DNA from: Bacillota bacterium
GTDB lineage: Bacteria; Bacillota; Clostridia; Christensenellales; Aristaeellaceae
Direction of reading: 5' to 3'
Length of the DNA stretch: 13,584 nucleotides
Assembly: GCA_023435435.1 (NCBI GenBank)
Contig: JAEYRW010000001.1
Coordinates: forward strand, 1-13,584
Shown: one piece after another, positions 1-5,730 of the stretch
Layout: each line of letters begins with the position of its first letter
Position numbering within the stretch: position 1 is the first letter of the stretch
Translations under genes and position numbers: made by a program
Notes under the pieces: generated by a model
The model's database searches: none
Told to the model about the DNA's origin: nothing
What the model saw: the letters and a program-made list of their open reading frames with translations, nothing else

Positions 1-61
1 CGAACCGGTGACCGCAATCCGGGAGGCCAAGGCGCTGGACAGGCGGAAGCTGGGAATTTGA
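1..61 (+). CDS. C-terminal end of upstream phage gene, probably terminase large subunit (partial)
   Basis: Only the last 19 codons are visible. Reading from base 2, the frame gives a basic tail ending in ALDRRKLGI and a TGA at 59-61. The gene starts outside the window. I infer terminase large subunit because it lies directly upstream of the portal gene in a standard head module, where the large terminase nearly always sits; nothing in these few residues proves it. The same stretch is repeated downstream (98-194 and 195-254), so this copy may itself be a duplicated remnant rather than the native end. An upstream copy with its own stop would settle that. Confidence 0.4.
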   Translation, partial: EPVTAIREAKALDRRKLGI

Positions 62-254
62 GACACATTCAACCGCCTGATCGGCGCGCTACGCCCCCGA
101 ACCGGTGACCGCGATCCGGGCGCTCAAGGCGCTGGACAGGCGGAAGCTGGGAATTTGAGACACATTCAACCGCCTGGTCGGCGCGCTACGCCCCCGAACC
201 GGTGACCGCAATCCGGGCGGTCAAGGCGCTGGGCAGGCGGAAGCTGGGGATTAG
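1..254 (+). repeat. 97-bp tandem direct repeat, about 2.6 copies
   Basis: The motif beginning CGAACCGGTGACCG recurs at 1, 98 and 195, an exact 97-bp period. Copies 1 and 2 differ at 5 of 97 positions by my count. Copy 3 is partial: it is recognisable to about 254, then runs into the portal ribosome binding site. Each unit contains the sense frame for the C-terminal tail ALDRRKLGI. In copies 1 and 2 it ends in TGA; in copy 3 the equivalent triplet is AGA, so that frame stays open. Because 97 is not a multiple of three, the duplication does not extend a protein. Most likely it is a tandem duplication of the 3' end of the upstream (terminase-like) gene. It is also the only stretch of the late region without a full gene. 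Confidence 0.9.
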
Positions 255-259
255 AGATT

Positions 260-265
260 GGAGGG
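260..265 (+). promoter_or_regulatory. Portal ribosome binding site abutting the ATG
   Basis: GGAGGG ends at 265 and touches the ATG at 266, which is too close for efficient initiation. The in-frame TTG at 272 would have a normal 6-nt gap. The site therefore makes the first two codons of the portal gene doubtful. Confidence 0.6.
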
Positions 266-1543
266 ATGGATTTGATCGTGAGACCGGCGTCCCCATGGGC
301 GGGCGGGATTCCCCCCGCAAGGATGCTGATGAGCCTGGTTGCGGAGCACGCGGCGACGCTTCCGCGGCTTCACAGGCTCAGGGATTATTACGAGGGGCGG
401 CACGCCATCCGGGACAGGCGGCGCATGAGCGGGCTTCCCAACAACAGTCTGGTGCACGCGTTTCCGTGCTATATCTGCACCATGACGGCGGGCTATCTCA
501 TCGGCAGCCCCGTGCGCTACGGCGCGCAGGGGCAGGAGGCGGGACTGGCGGCCATCGCGGACGCGTTTTCCCGCTGCGCCATGGACGCGGTGGACGCGGA
601 GCTGGCCCGGGACGCGGCGGTGTACGGAAAGGGTGTGGAACTTTTGTTCCTCGACGGCGCGGGGCGGCCCCGCAGCGCGGCGGTGAAGCCCACCCAGGCC
701 TTCGTCGTCTACACCGACGACGTGGAGACCGCGCCCCTCTTGGGCGTGCGCGGCACGCCGGTTCTTACCCCGGACGGGACGGCGGACGGCTGGCGGTTCG
801 ATGTGTACACCCGGGAGACGGTGCTCCGCTATCGCATGAAGGAGCCGTGCGAGGAGGGGTTTGCCGCGCCGGTCTCGGCTGCCCGGCACTTTTTCGGCGG
901 AGTACCCATGGTGGAATTCTGGAACGGCGACGACGAGAAGGGCGATTTTGAAAACGCCATCTCGCTCATCGACGCGTACGATTTCCTGCAATCCGACCGG
1001 ATGAACGACAAGCAGCAGTTCGTGGACGCGCTGCTCGTGCTTTACGGCTGCACGCTGGAAACCGACGCTGACGGCAGGACGCCGGGCAGGCAGCTCCGCG
1101 AGGACAAGGCCATCGCGCTGCCGGACGGGGACGCCCGGGCGGAGTTTTTGTGCAAGCAGCTCAACGAGGCGGACACGGAAGTGCTCAAGGCCGCCATCAA
1201 CGCGGACATCCACAAGATGTGCATGGTGCCGGACATGACCGATGTCAACTTCGCGGGCAACAGCTCGGGGGTGGCCATGCGCTACAAGCTGCTCGGCCTC
1301 GAACAGCTCACGCGCATCAAGGAGCGCTGGTTCCGGGAAGGACTGCGCGAGCGGGTGCGGCTGTACGGGCGGTATCTTTCGATGCTCGGCGCGCCGGAGA
1401 TCGACCCGGAAAAGGTGGAATTCCAGTTTACCCGGGCGCTCCCGGTGAACGAGCTGGAGGTGGCCCAGACGGCAAGCGAGCTGAGAGGCCTGGTAAGCGA
1501 CGAAAAGCTCGAAAAGCGCGTTGAGGCGGCCATCGGGCTGTAA
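266..1543 (+). CDS. Phage portal protein, SPP1 gp6-like
   Basis: The portal forms a dodecameric ring at one capsid vertex. DNA passes through it during packaging, and the neck and tail attach to it. The 425-residue protein has the recognisable N-terminus of the SPP1 gp6 / Phage_prot_Gp6 family: a helical segment, then RLRDYYEGRHAI (about residues 38-49), NNSLVHAFPCYI, and TMTAGYLIGSPV (about 72-83). A further recognisable stretch near residues 325-340 reads DVNFAGNSSGVAMRYKL, the usual family signature before the long stem helices. SPP1 gp6 is somewhat longer (about 500 residues). I list the ATG at 266, but GGAGGG touches it, and TTG at 272 has better spacing. It is followed by the scaffold gene after 12 bp. 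No SPP1 gp7/MuF-type minor head gene lies between them. Confidence 0.93.
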   Translation: MDLIVRPASPWAGGIPPARMLMSLVAEHAATLPRLHRLRDYYEGRHAIRDRRRMSGLPNNSLVHAFPCYICTMTAGYLIGSPVRYGAQGQEAGLAAIADAFSRCAMDAVDAELARDAAVYGKGVELLFLDGAGRPRSAAVKPTQAFVVYTDDVETAPLLGVRGTPVLTPDGTADGWRFDVYTRETVLRYRMKEPCEEGFAAPVSAARHFFGGVPMVEFWNGDDEKGDFENAISLIDAYDFLQSDRMNDKQQFVDALLVLYGCTLETDADGRTPGRQLREDKAIALPDGDARAEFLCKQLNEADTEVLKAAINADIHKMCMVPDMTDVNFAGNSSGVAMRYKLLGLEQLTRIKERWFREGLRERVRLYGRYLSMLGAPEIDPEKVEFQFTRALPVNELEVAQTASELRGLVSDEKLEKRVEAAIGL

Positions 1544-1555
1544 GGAGGAATTTCA

Positions 1556-2005
1556 GTGGAAGAGGAAAGGAGCCTGGACGAGTTGATCGCTCAGGCGGTG
1601 GACGCGGCCCGGGAGAAGTGGGAAAAGGACGTCAAGGCGCGCGTCGATGCGGCGCGGGCCGAGGGCGAACGGGCGGCGGGCATGAGCTACGAGGAAAAGC
1701 TGGCGGCCCGGGAAAAGGAGCTGCGCGGGCGCGAGCGGGAGCTATCCCGCCGGGAGCTTCGGGCCACGGCAGCCCGGACGCTGAGCGAAAAGGGACTCCC
1801 GGGCGAACTGGCGGACGCCGTCAACTGCGACGACCCCGCGGCCTACGAGGCGAGCTTCCAGAAGGCCGAGGCGGCGTTCCGCGCGGCGGTCCAAACGGGC
1901 ATCGCCCAGCGGCTGGGCGGCGCGGCCCCGGCGTTGGGGATCGACATGTCGGACCCTTCCAAGCTCAGCGACGACCAGTACTACGCGGGCAAATTCCGGA
2001 AATAA
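1556..2005 (+). CDS. Phage scaffolding protein (DUF4355-like)
   Basis: This is the internal scaffold that helps coat subunits assemble into a procapsid and is later lost. The 149-residue protein is highly charged and almost entirely helical. Residues about 1-85 are rich in Glu, Arg, Lys and Ala with a coiled-coil look (for example EEKLAAREKELRGRERELS). A globular patch follows with GLPGELADAVNCDDPAAYE, and the C-terminus ends DPSKLSDDQYYAGKFRK. That C-terminus resembles the coat-binding end seen in DUF4355/GP20-type scaffolds. The start is GTG at 1556, supported by AAGGAGG at 1542-1548 with 7 nt spacing. Position between portal and coat gene agrees with the role. Family assignment is from recalled style, not a search. 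Confidence 0.85.
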   Translation: MEEERSLDELIAQAVDAAREKWEKDVKARVDAARAEGERAAGMSYEEKLAAREKELRGRERELSRRELRATAARTLSEKGLPGELADAVNCDDPAAYEASFQKAEAAFRAAVQTGIAQRLGGAAPALGIDMSDPSKLSDDQYYAGKFRK

Positions 2006-2046
2006 GCTTTCCGCGCGGGCGGAACGAATAAACGCAGGAGGTATTC

Positions 2047-3162
2047 ATGGCGAACACATTTGTCACCCTTCAGGAGATCGCGCGGCAGGCGCTGCCGCGG
2101 CTGAGCGAGAATCTGGTGTTTCCCTCGCTCATCCACAGGGACTTTTCCGAGGACTTCCACGGCGTGGGCGACACGGTGCGCGTGCGCAAGCCCGTGGTGT
2201 ATCAGGCGGGCGAATTTGACGAAGAGGCGGGCGTCACCTATCAGGACATCGTCGAGGATGCCGTCGAGGTAACGCTGTCCCACATCGCCACGGTGGACGC
2301 CCGGGCGTCGGCCATCGAGGCGGCCACGTCCATCGACGACCTCAACCGCGTGTTCGTGGAACCCGCGGCCCAGGCCATCGCCGAAAAGATCAATTCCGAC
2401 GGGCTTCAGCTCTACCGGGATGTCCATCAGTTCGTGGGGACGGCGGGTGTGACGCCTTCTTCCCTCACCGCCATCGCCGACGCGCGCAAGGCGCTCAACC
2501 TCGCCAAAGCCCCGAACGCGGGCCGCTGCGCGGTGTGGGACGTGGATGCGGACGCTGCGCTGACCTCCCTGGACGCACTGGTGAACGCCGAGAAGGCGGG
2601 CTCCACCCAGGCCCTGCGGGACGGTGCCATCGGCCGCGTGTACGGCATCGACAACTACATGTCCCAGGGCGTGCATGCGCACGCGAGCGCCATCACCGCC
2701 AAGACCGCGGTCAAGGTAAGCGGCGCGGTGCCGGCGGGCGCGACCAGCCTCGACATCGACGGAACCGCCCTCGCGGGTAAACTCGTCCCGGGCGACATCC
2801 TCGCGATCGGCACGGCGCGCCACGTGGTAACCGAGGAAAGCGCCGAGGCATCTTCCAACGCCATTTCCGGCGTGAAGGTCGCCCCGGCCATGGCGGCCAC
2901 CGCAGACAACACGGACGTGACCATCGTATCCGCCCATATGGCGAACCTGGCGTTTCATCCCATGGCGTTCGCATACGTGACGCGCCCCCTCGCCAACCCC
3001 GACGGGCAGGGCGTCGAGAGCTACGTCACCAGCTTTAACGGGCTGTCCCTGCGCGTCACCCGGGGGTACGACCAGCAGTACAAGCGCAGCGTCTATTCCA
3101 TGGACGTGCTCTACGGCTTCAAGACGGTGTACCCCGAGCTCGCCGTGCGTGTTCTGGGGTAA
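2047..3162 (+). CDS. Major capsid protein, P22 coat (gp5)-like
   Basis: This is the main shell subunit, with the HK97 fold. The 371-residue protein opens with ANTFVTLQEIARQALPRLSE followed by LVFPSLIHRDFS, a close match to the N-terminus of P22-type coat proteins. It continues with GDTVRVRKPVVY and a D(A)RASAIEAA stretch typical of the A-domain region. Residues about 220-300 (from VSGAVPAGATSLDIDG through TADNTDVTIV) are a Thr/Ala/Val-rich beta segment. I read it as the inserted domain that decorates P22-family coats. The C-terminal part resumes the core fold (AFAYVTRPL, then VTRGYDQQYKRSVYSMDVLYG). P22 coat has 430 residues, so this one is compact. AGGAGG lies upstream of ATG 2047 with about 5 nt spacing. 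A GC-rich hairpin follows the stop. Confidence 0.93.
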   Translation: MANTFVTLQEIARQALPRLSENLVFPSLIHRDFSEDFHGVGDTVRVRKPVVYQAGEFDEEAGVTYQDIVEDAVEVTLSHIATVDARASAIEAATSIDDLNRVFVEPAAQAIAEKINSDGLQLYRDVHQFVGTAGVTPSSLTAIADARKALNLAKAPNAGRCAVWDVDADAALTSLDALVNAEKAGSTQALRDGAIGRVYGIDNYMSQGVHAHASAITAKTAVKVSGAVPAGATSLDIDGTALAGKLVPGDILAIGTARHVVTEESAEASSNAISGVKVAPAMAATADNTDVTIVSAHMANLAFHPMAFAYVTRPLANPDGQGVESYVTSFNGLSLRVTRGYDQQYKRSVYSMDVLYGFKTVYPELAVRVLG

Positions 3163-3173
3163 AAAAACGAACC

Positions 3174-3205
3174 GCTCCGGGGGCGGATCACCTCCCCCGG
3201 GGTGC
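3174..3205 (+). promoter_or_regulatory. GC-rich hairpin after the capsid gene, no U-tract
   Basis: CCGGGGG at 3177-3183 pairs perfectly with CCCCCGG at 3194-3200 across a 10-nt loop. Three more pairs (two of them wobble) can extend the stem to 3174/3203. No run of T follows, so it is unlikely to be a full terminator. It lies just before the ribosome binding site of the next gene. A 3'-end stabiliser for the abundant coat message or a partial attenuator is possible. Confidence 0.6.
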
Positions 3206-3219
3206 GATGGGAGGCGGGT

Positions 3220-3516
3220 ATGCTGGATAAATTGAGGCGGCGTCTGCCGGACGCGAGGGAGTCGGACGAGGCGCTGCTTGCGGATCTGATCGCGGACGCG
3301 GGACGGTTCATCTGCGCCTACACCCGGCGGGACGCGGTGCCGGAGGCGCTGGAGAGCGTGCAGATTCAGTTGGCGGCGGTGCTCTTCAACCGCATGGGCA
3401 TGGAGGGCGAGACGCGCCACGACGAGGGCGGGCTGAGCCGGGAAGCCGCGCTGCTGCCCGAGGACATCGCCTGCCAGCTTCGCCCCTGGCGGCTGGCGCG
3501 GGCGGTGTCGCGATGA
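3220..3516 (+). CDS. Head-tail connector protein, gp6/gp15-like
   Basis: This is probably the first neck ring below the portal (SPP1 gp15 / HK97 gp6 class, Phage_connect_1-like). The 98-residue protein is mostly helical: an N-terminal MLDKLRRRLPDA segment, SDEALLADLIADAGRFICAYT near residues 18-38, which resembles the DxLL..LI..A...I..Y pattern of this family, then ESVQIQLAAVLFNRMGMEGE. I chose ATG 3220 because GGGAGG lies 6 nt upstream. A GTG at 3202 would add six residues but has no good Shine-Dalgarno site and lies inside the preceding hairpin. Its stop overlaps the next start (ATGA at 3513-3516), so the two are translationally coupled. Confidence 0.78.
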   Translation: MLDKLRRRLPDARESDEALLADLIADAGRFICAYTRRDAVPEALESVQIQLAAVLFNRMGMEGETRHDEGGLSREAALLPEDIACQLRPWRLARAVSR

Positions 3517-3860
3517 GACAGCATTGGCGGACGGGAACGGACGTCCTCATTTGGCCGAGGCAGACGGTCCCCGGCGCGCTGGGCGGATGCGCTGAGGGTT
3601 TCTCTTCCGAGGGGATCGCGGCCCGGGCGAGCGTATCCTATGTGACCAATTCCCTCAACGGGAACCTGAACGCCCTCGCCGCCGCGTCCTACGGCTTGCG
3701 CGCCGCTCAGGCCATCCGGCTCAGGTTCATGGGGGCCGCGGCGCTGGCGGCGGGAGACGGGGTGTCCCTCCCCGGCGAGGACGGGCCTGCGTGGCGGTGC
3801 GTGGAAGTGGACAGGTATCCTCTGGTCACCGTGGCGCGGCTCGAGAGGATCGCGCAATGA
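3513..3860 (+). CDS. Putative head closure / minor capsid protein
   Basis: The 115-residue protein lies where phages of this type encode the head-closure (stopper) protein that seals the portal after packaging. Visible features are a short basic N-terminus, a stretch SVSYVTNSLNGNLNALAAASYGLRA, and a C-terminal half with beta-strand character (GAAALAAGDGVSLPGEDGPAWRCVEVDRYPLV). That C-terminal half, with a GDG turn followed by W(R)CVEV, resembles short minor capsid/neck proteins of Firmicutes siphophages. Both ends use ATGA overlaps with neighbouring genes (3513-3516 and 3857-3860), which suggests coupled translation and roughly equal dosage with the connector. The exact role rests mainly on position. 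Confidence 0.65.
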   Translation: MRQHWRTGTDVLIWPRQTVPGALGGCAEGFSSEGIAARASVSYVTNSLNGNLNALAAASYGLRAAQAIRLRFMGAAALAAGDGVSLPGEDGPAWRCVEVDRYPLVTVARLERIAQ

Positions 3861-4243
3861 GAAATCTCCTGCCGGGACTCAGGGAGACGCTGGCGGCGGA
3901 GCTTCTTCTGATCGCCTGCGAGACCATGGACACCGCCCGGGACATGGCCCCCGAGGGCGCGCCGCCCCGGGACGAGCCGCGCTTGAAGGACAGCTTTTCC
4001 GTGGAGGCGGAGGGGCTTGGGGCGCGGGTGACGGTTGCGAATCCGCACGCGGCATACGTCGAGTTTGGGACGGGGCGGCGCGGCGCGGATTCCCCGTCCC
4101 CGCCCAAGGCACCCGACGGGGGCGGCTACGATCCGGATTGGCCGGGCATGGCGGCGCAGCCGTATCTGTACCCGGCGGCACAAATGGCGCGAACAGGATT
4201 TTCGAGGCGCATGGCAGAGGCGGCAAGGAGGGGATTTCATTGA
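3857..4243 (+). CDS. HK97 gp10-like head-tail / minor capsid protein
   Basis: The 128-residue protein matches the HK97 gp10-like family of neck and tail-completion proteins. It has an N-terminal helix (LRETLAAELLLIACETMDTARDMAPEG, about 8-34), then RLKDSFSVEA, a beta hairpin, and the family hallmark HAAYVEFGTG near residue 70. The C-terminus has the usual AAQPYLYPAA followed by a helix. The start is ATG 3857, overlapping the previous stop as ATGA. A longer reading of the frame exists upstream but lies within the preceding gene. It ends at 4243, overlapping the TTG start of the next gene. It probably takes part in joining head to tail. Confidence 0.85.
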   Translation: MRNLLPGLRETLAAELLLIACETMDTARDMAPEGAPPRDEPRLKDSFSVEAEGLGARVTVANPHAAYVEFGTGRRGADSPSPPKAPDGGGYDPDWPGMAAQPYLYPAAQMARTGFSRRMAEAARRGFH

Positions 4244-4599
4244 TTACGCTGGCGGACCGGGTGCGGACTCTTCTCACGGGCGCGGCGGGTGCGGTGTTCT
4301 ACTTCTATCCCGCGTCGTGGGTGACGCTTCCCTGCGCGGCCTGGCGAGAGAGCGGAAACCGGGAGCTTCGGCAGGCGGACGGCCGGGAGCATCTGGCGGA
4401 GCTGACCTACCAGGTGGACGTATGGGCCAAGACGGTTGAGGAATGCCGGACCGTGGCGGACGAAATCGACCGGCGCATGGCGGGCGCGCGGTTCAGGCGC
4501 GCGTACGCGGCGGACCTGTTCGAGGCGGGCACACGGCTGTATCACAGGGCGCTGCGCTACCGGGCCGTGGCGGATGGCGCCGGGAACATTTACCAATGA
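4240..4599 (+). CDS. Putative tail terminator / tail completion protein (TTG start)
   Basis: The 119-residue protein lies between the gp10-like gene and the tail tube gene, where tail terminators are encoded (SPP1 gp17 / lambda gpU position). Terminators cap the tube when it reaches full length and dock it to the neck. The sequence begins ITLADRVRTLLTG and shows FYFYPASWVTLPCAAWRESG, then LAELTYQVDVWAKTVEECRTVADEID (about 50-75), and ends with RLYHRALRYRAVAD. The alternation of a helix and beta strands fits the fold. TTG at 4240 is chosen because AAGGAGGGG at 4225-4233 sits about 6 nt upstream and the previous stop overlaps it. The assignment is from position and general style; no single motif decides it. 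Confidence 0.65.
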   Translation: MITLADRVRTLLTGAAGAVFYFYPASWVTLPCAAWRESGNRELRQADGREHLAELTYQVDVWAKTVEECRTVADEIDRRMAGARFRRAYAADLFEAGTRLYHRALRYRAVADGAGNIYQ

Positions 4600-4611
4600 G
4601 GAGGGAAAGGC

Positions 4612-5025
4612 ATGGCGGTGGGGTCATACGGGACGGTTCTGAAGTTCACGCCCTCGGGCGGATCGCAGGTGGTGGTCGGGAAGCTCTCGTCCATCGGTGA
4701 AATCGCGCCGGAGGCGGAGGAGCTGGACGTGACGACGCTGGACGCGGCGGACGGCTGGCGGGCGTACATACAGGGCTACAAGGACGCGGGCACTCTCGCG
4801 GTGGAGGGCTTTCACGACAAAAACGACGCGGGTCAGGCGGCGCTCATCGCGGCGTACCGCACGGGAGCGGCGGGGGCGTTCACCGTCGAATTCCCCGACG
4901 GCGCGACGGCCGGCTTCTCGGCCTTCGTCAAGAGCTACACGCTGGGCGCGGCGGAGGTGGACGGCGCTGTGGGATTCGCGGCGGAAATGCGGATCACGGG
5001 CGCGGTCACCTACGCTTCAAATTAA
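4612..5025 (+). CDS. Major tail tube protein
   Basis: This protein should form the stacked hexameric rings of the tail tube. It has 137 residues and is largely beta: GSYGTVLKF, VVVGKLSSIGEIAPEAEELDV, TTLDAADGWRAYIQGYKDAG (about 44-63), TLAVEGFHDKND, and a closing strand set AAEMRITGAVTYAS. The pattern V(E)LDVTTLD...Y..G.KDAG is typical of lambda gpV-like tail tube proteins of Gram-positive siphophages. It is shorter than gpV (246 residues), which carries an extra C-terminal Ig domain that is absent here. A GAGGAGGG Shine-Dalgarno precedes ATG 4612. The position just before the chaperone and tape measure genes agrees. Confidence 0.87.
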   Translation: MAVGSYGTVLKFTPSGGSQVVVGKLSSIGEIAPEAEELDVTTLDAADGWRAYIQGYKDAGTLAVEGFHDKNDAGQAALIAAYRTGAAGAFTVEFPDGATAGFSAFVKSYTLGAAEVDGAVGFAAEMRITGAVTYASN

Positions 5026-5034
5026 GGAGGGCGC

Positions 5035-5334
5035 ATGGAGACGAGGCGGGAAATCGGCGGCAGGGAGCTCAGGCTCAAATATACGTTCAACAGCATCTGC
5101 GCGGTGGAGGAGCGGGCCGGAATGCCCCTCGACCGGTTCATGACGAAGGTCTACAATCCGGTACGGCTGCTCTTCTGGGGCGCGCTCATCGAGCTTCAGC
5201 CGGAGACGACGCTTTCCGAGGCGGGAAACATCATTGGCGCGCATGTCCGAGCCGGGGGGACGCTGGACGAGGTGGCAGAGCTGTGCGCGGAGGCCCTCGA
5301 AGCGGCGGGCTTTTTCCGGCGCGGGGAGGAATGA
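5035..5334 (+). CDS. Tail assembly chaperone, first frame (gpG-like)
   Basis: The 99-residue product is expected to bind the tape measure protein and keep it soluble while recruiting tube subunits. It starts with a beta region (EIGGRELRLKYTFNSICAVEE, residues 6-26) and continues with helices (PLDRFMTKVYNPVRLLFWGALI, TLDEVAELCAEALEAAGFF). This is the usual build of short Firmicutes gpG analogues. AAGGAGGG precedes ATG 5035. Near the end, Phe93-Phe94 are encoded by TTT TTC, preceded by C, which is a candidate -1 slip site. The stop TGA overlaps an ATG of the second frame (ATGA at 5331-5334). See the separate slip-site entry. Confidence 0.8.
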   Translation: METRREIGGRELRLKYTFNSICAVEERAGMPLDRFMTKVYNPVRLLFWGALIELQPETTLSEAGNIIGAHVRAGGTLDEVAELCAEALEAAGFFRRGEE

Positions 5335-5360
5335 CAGCCTCCTTTGCTGCCGGACCGCGC
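5310..5360 (+). promoter_or_regulatory. Candidate -1 ribosomal frameshift signal in the tail chaperone pair
   Basis: C TTT TTC at 5310-5316 lies in frame at codons 93-94 of 99. About 8 nt downstream, GGAGG (5325-5329) can pair with CCTCC (5338-5342). An outer stem GCGCGG (5319-5324) with CCGCGC (5355-5360) can enclose it. A -1 slip would join the first product to the second frame through PARGG, giving a 210-residue fusion like lambda gpGT. The hairpin also hides the only Shine-Dalgarno-like sequence before ATG 5331. The heptamer is not the classic X XXY YYZ form, since its first base is C. Confidence 0.45.
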
Positions 5361-5666
5361 TTTCTGCGCGAAACGTGCGGGGAGATCCGGGAAAAGGCCG
5401 TTTTGCAGGGCATTTGCGGGCCCGCGGAATTCTGGCGCCTGTCGCCGGACGAGCTCCGGCTCCGGTTCGACGCGGCACGGGAGGCCGAGGCACGCAAGCT
5501 GCGGCTTCTGGACACGCTTTCGTGGCTCATGGGACAATACGTGGCGGTGGCGCTCAACGCGCCGCGCCGCTACCCCCCGCGCCCCAACCGCGTCCGCGCG
5601 CGGGCGGTCACGGACGAGGAAATGAAGCGCGTTCTGCGGACGATGGCCGCGCGGGGCGGCCCATGA
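5331..5666 (+). CDS. Tail assembly chaperone, second frame (gpT-like)
   Basis: The open frame in -1 register to the preceding gene encodes 111 residues from ATG 5331. It is helical with the pattern IREKAVLQGICGPAEFWRLSPDELRLRFDAARE, then RLLDTLSWLMGQYVAVALNAP (about 60-80) and a basic Pro-rich RRYPPRPNR. This resembles the downstream frame of Gram-positive phage tail chaperones, where a FW.LTP.EL motif is followed by an amphipathic helix and a KP/RP-rich end. It may be made only as a fusion through a frameshift near 5310-5316, since GGAGGA at 5325-5330 directly abuts the ATG with no proper spacing. Independent initiation cannot be excluded. The tape measure gene follows after 64 bp. Confidence 0.75.
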   Translation: MTASFAAGPRFLRETCGEIREKAVLQGICGPAEFWRLSPDELRLRFDAAREAEARKLRLLDTLSWLMGQYVAVALNAPRRYPPRPNRVRARAVTDEEMKRVLRTMAARGGP

Positions 5667-5730
5667 CGGACGCGCGCGGGCGGATCAATAGCCCTTTGGG
5701 CGGCAAATGCAATGAAAGGGAGGCGAATGT

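Noticed and set aside
1..254. CRISPR array
   Set aside because: Units are 97 bp and continuous, without spacers of variable sequence.
1..254. Template/variable repeat of a diversity-generating retroelement
   Set aside because: Differences between copies are not limited to adenines, and no reverse transcriptase is in the window.
1981..3420. Long open frame (479 codons) antisense to the capsid gene
   Set aside because: It mirrors the capsid coding frame in GC-rich DNA, is full of Arg, His and Gly, has no RBS, and spans gene borders on the other strand.
5691..5701. Small hairpin GCCC-TTT-GGGC before the tape measure gene
   Set aside because: Stem of four pairs only, with no T-run; common by chance in this base composition.
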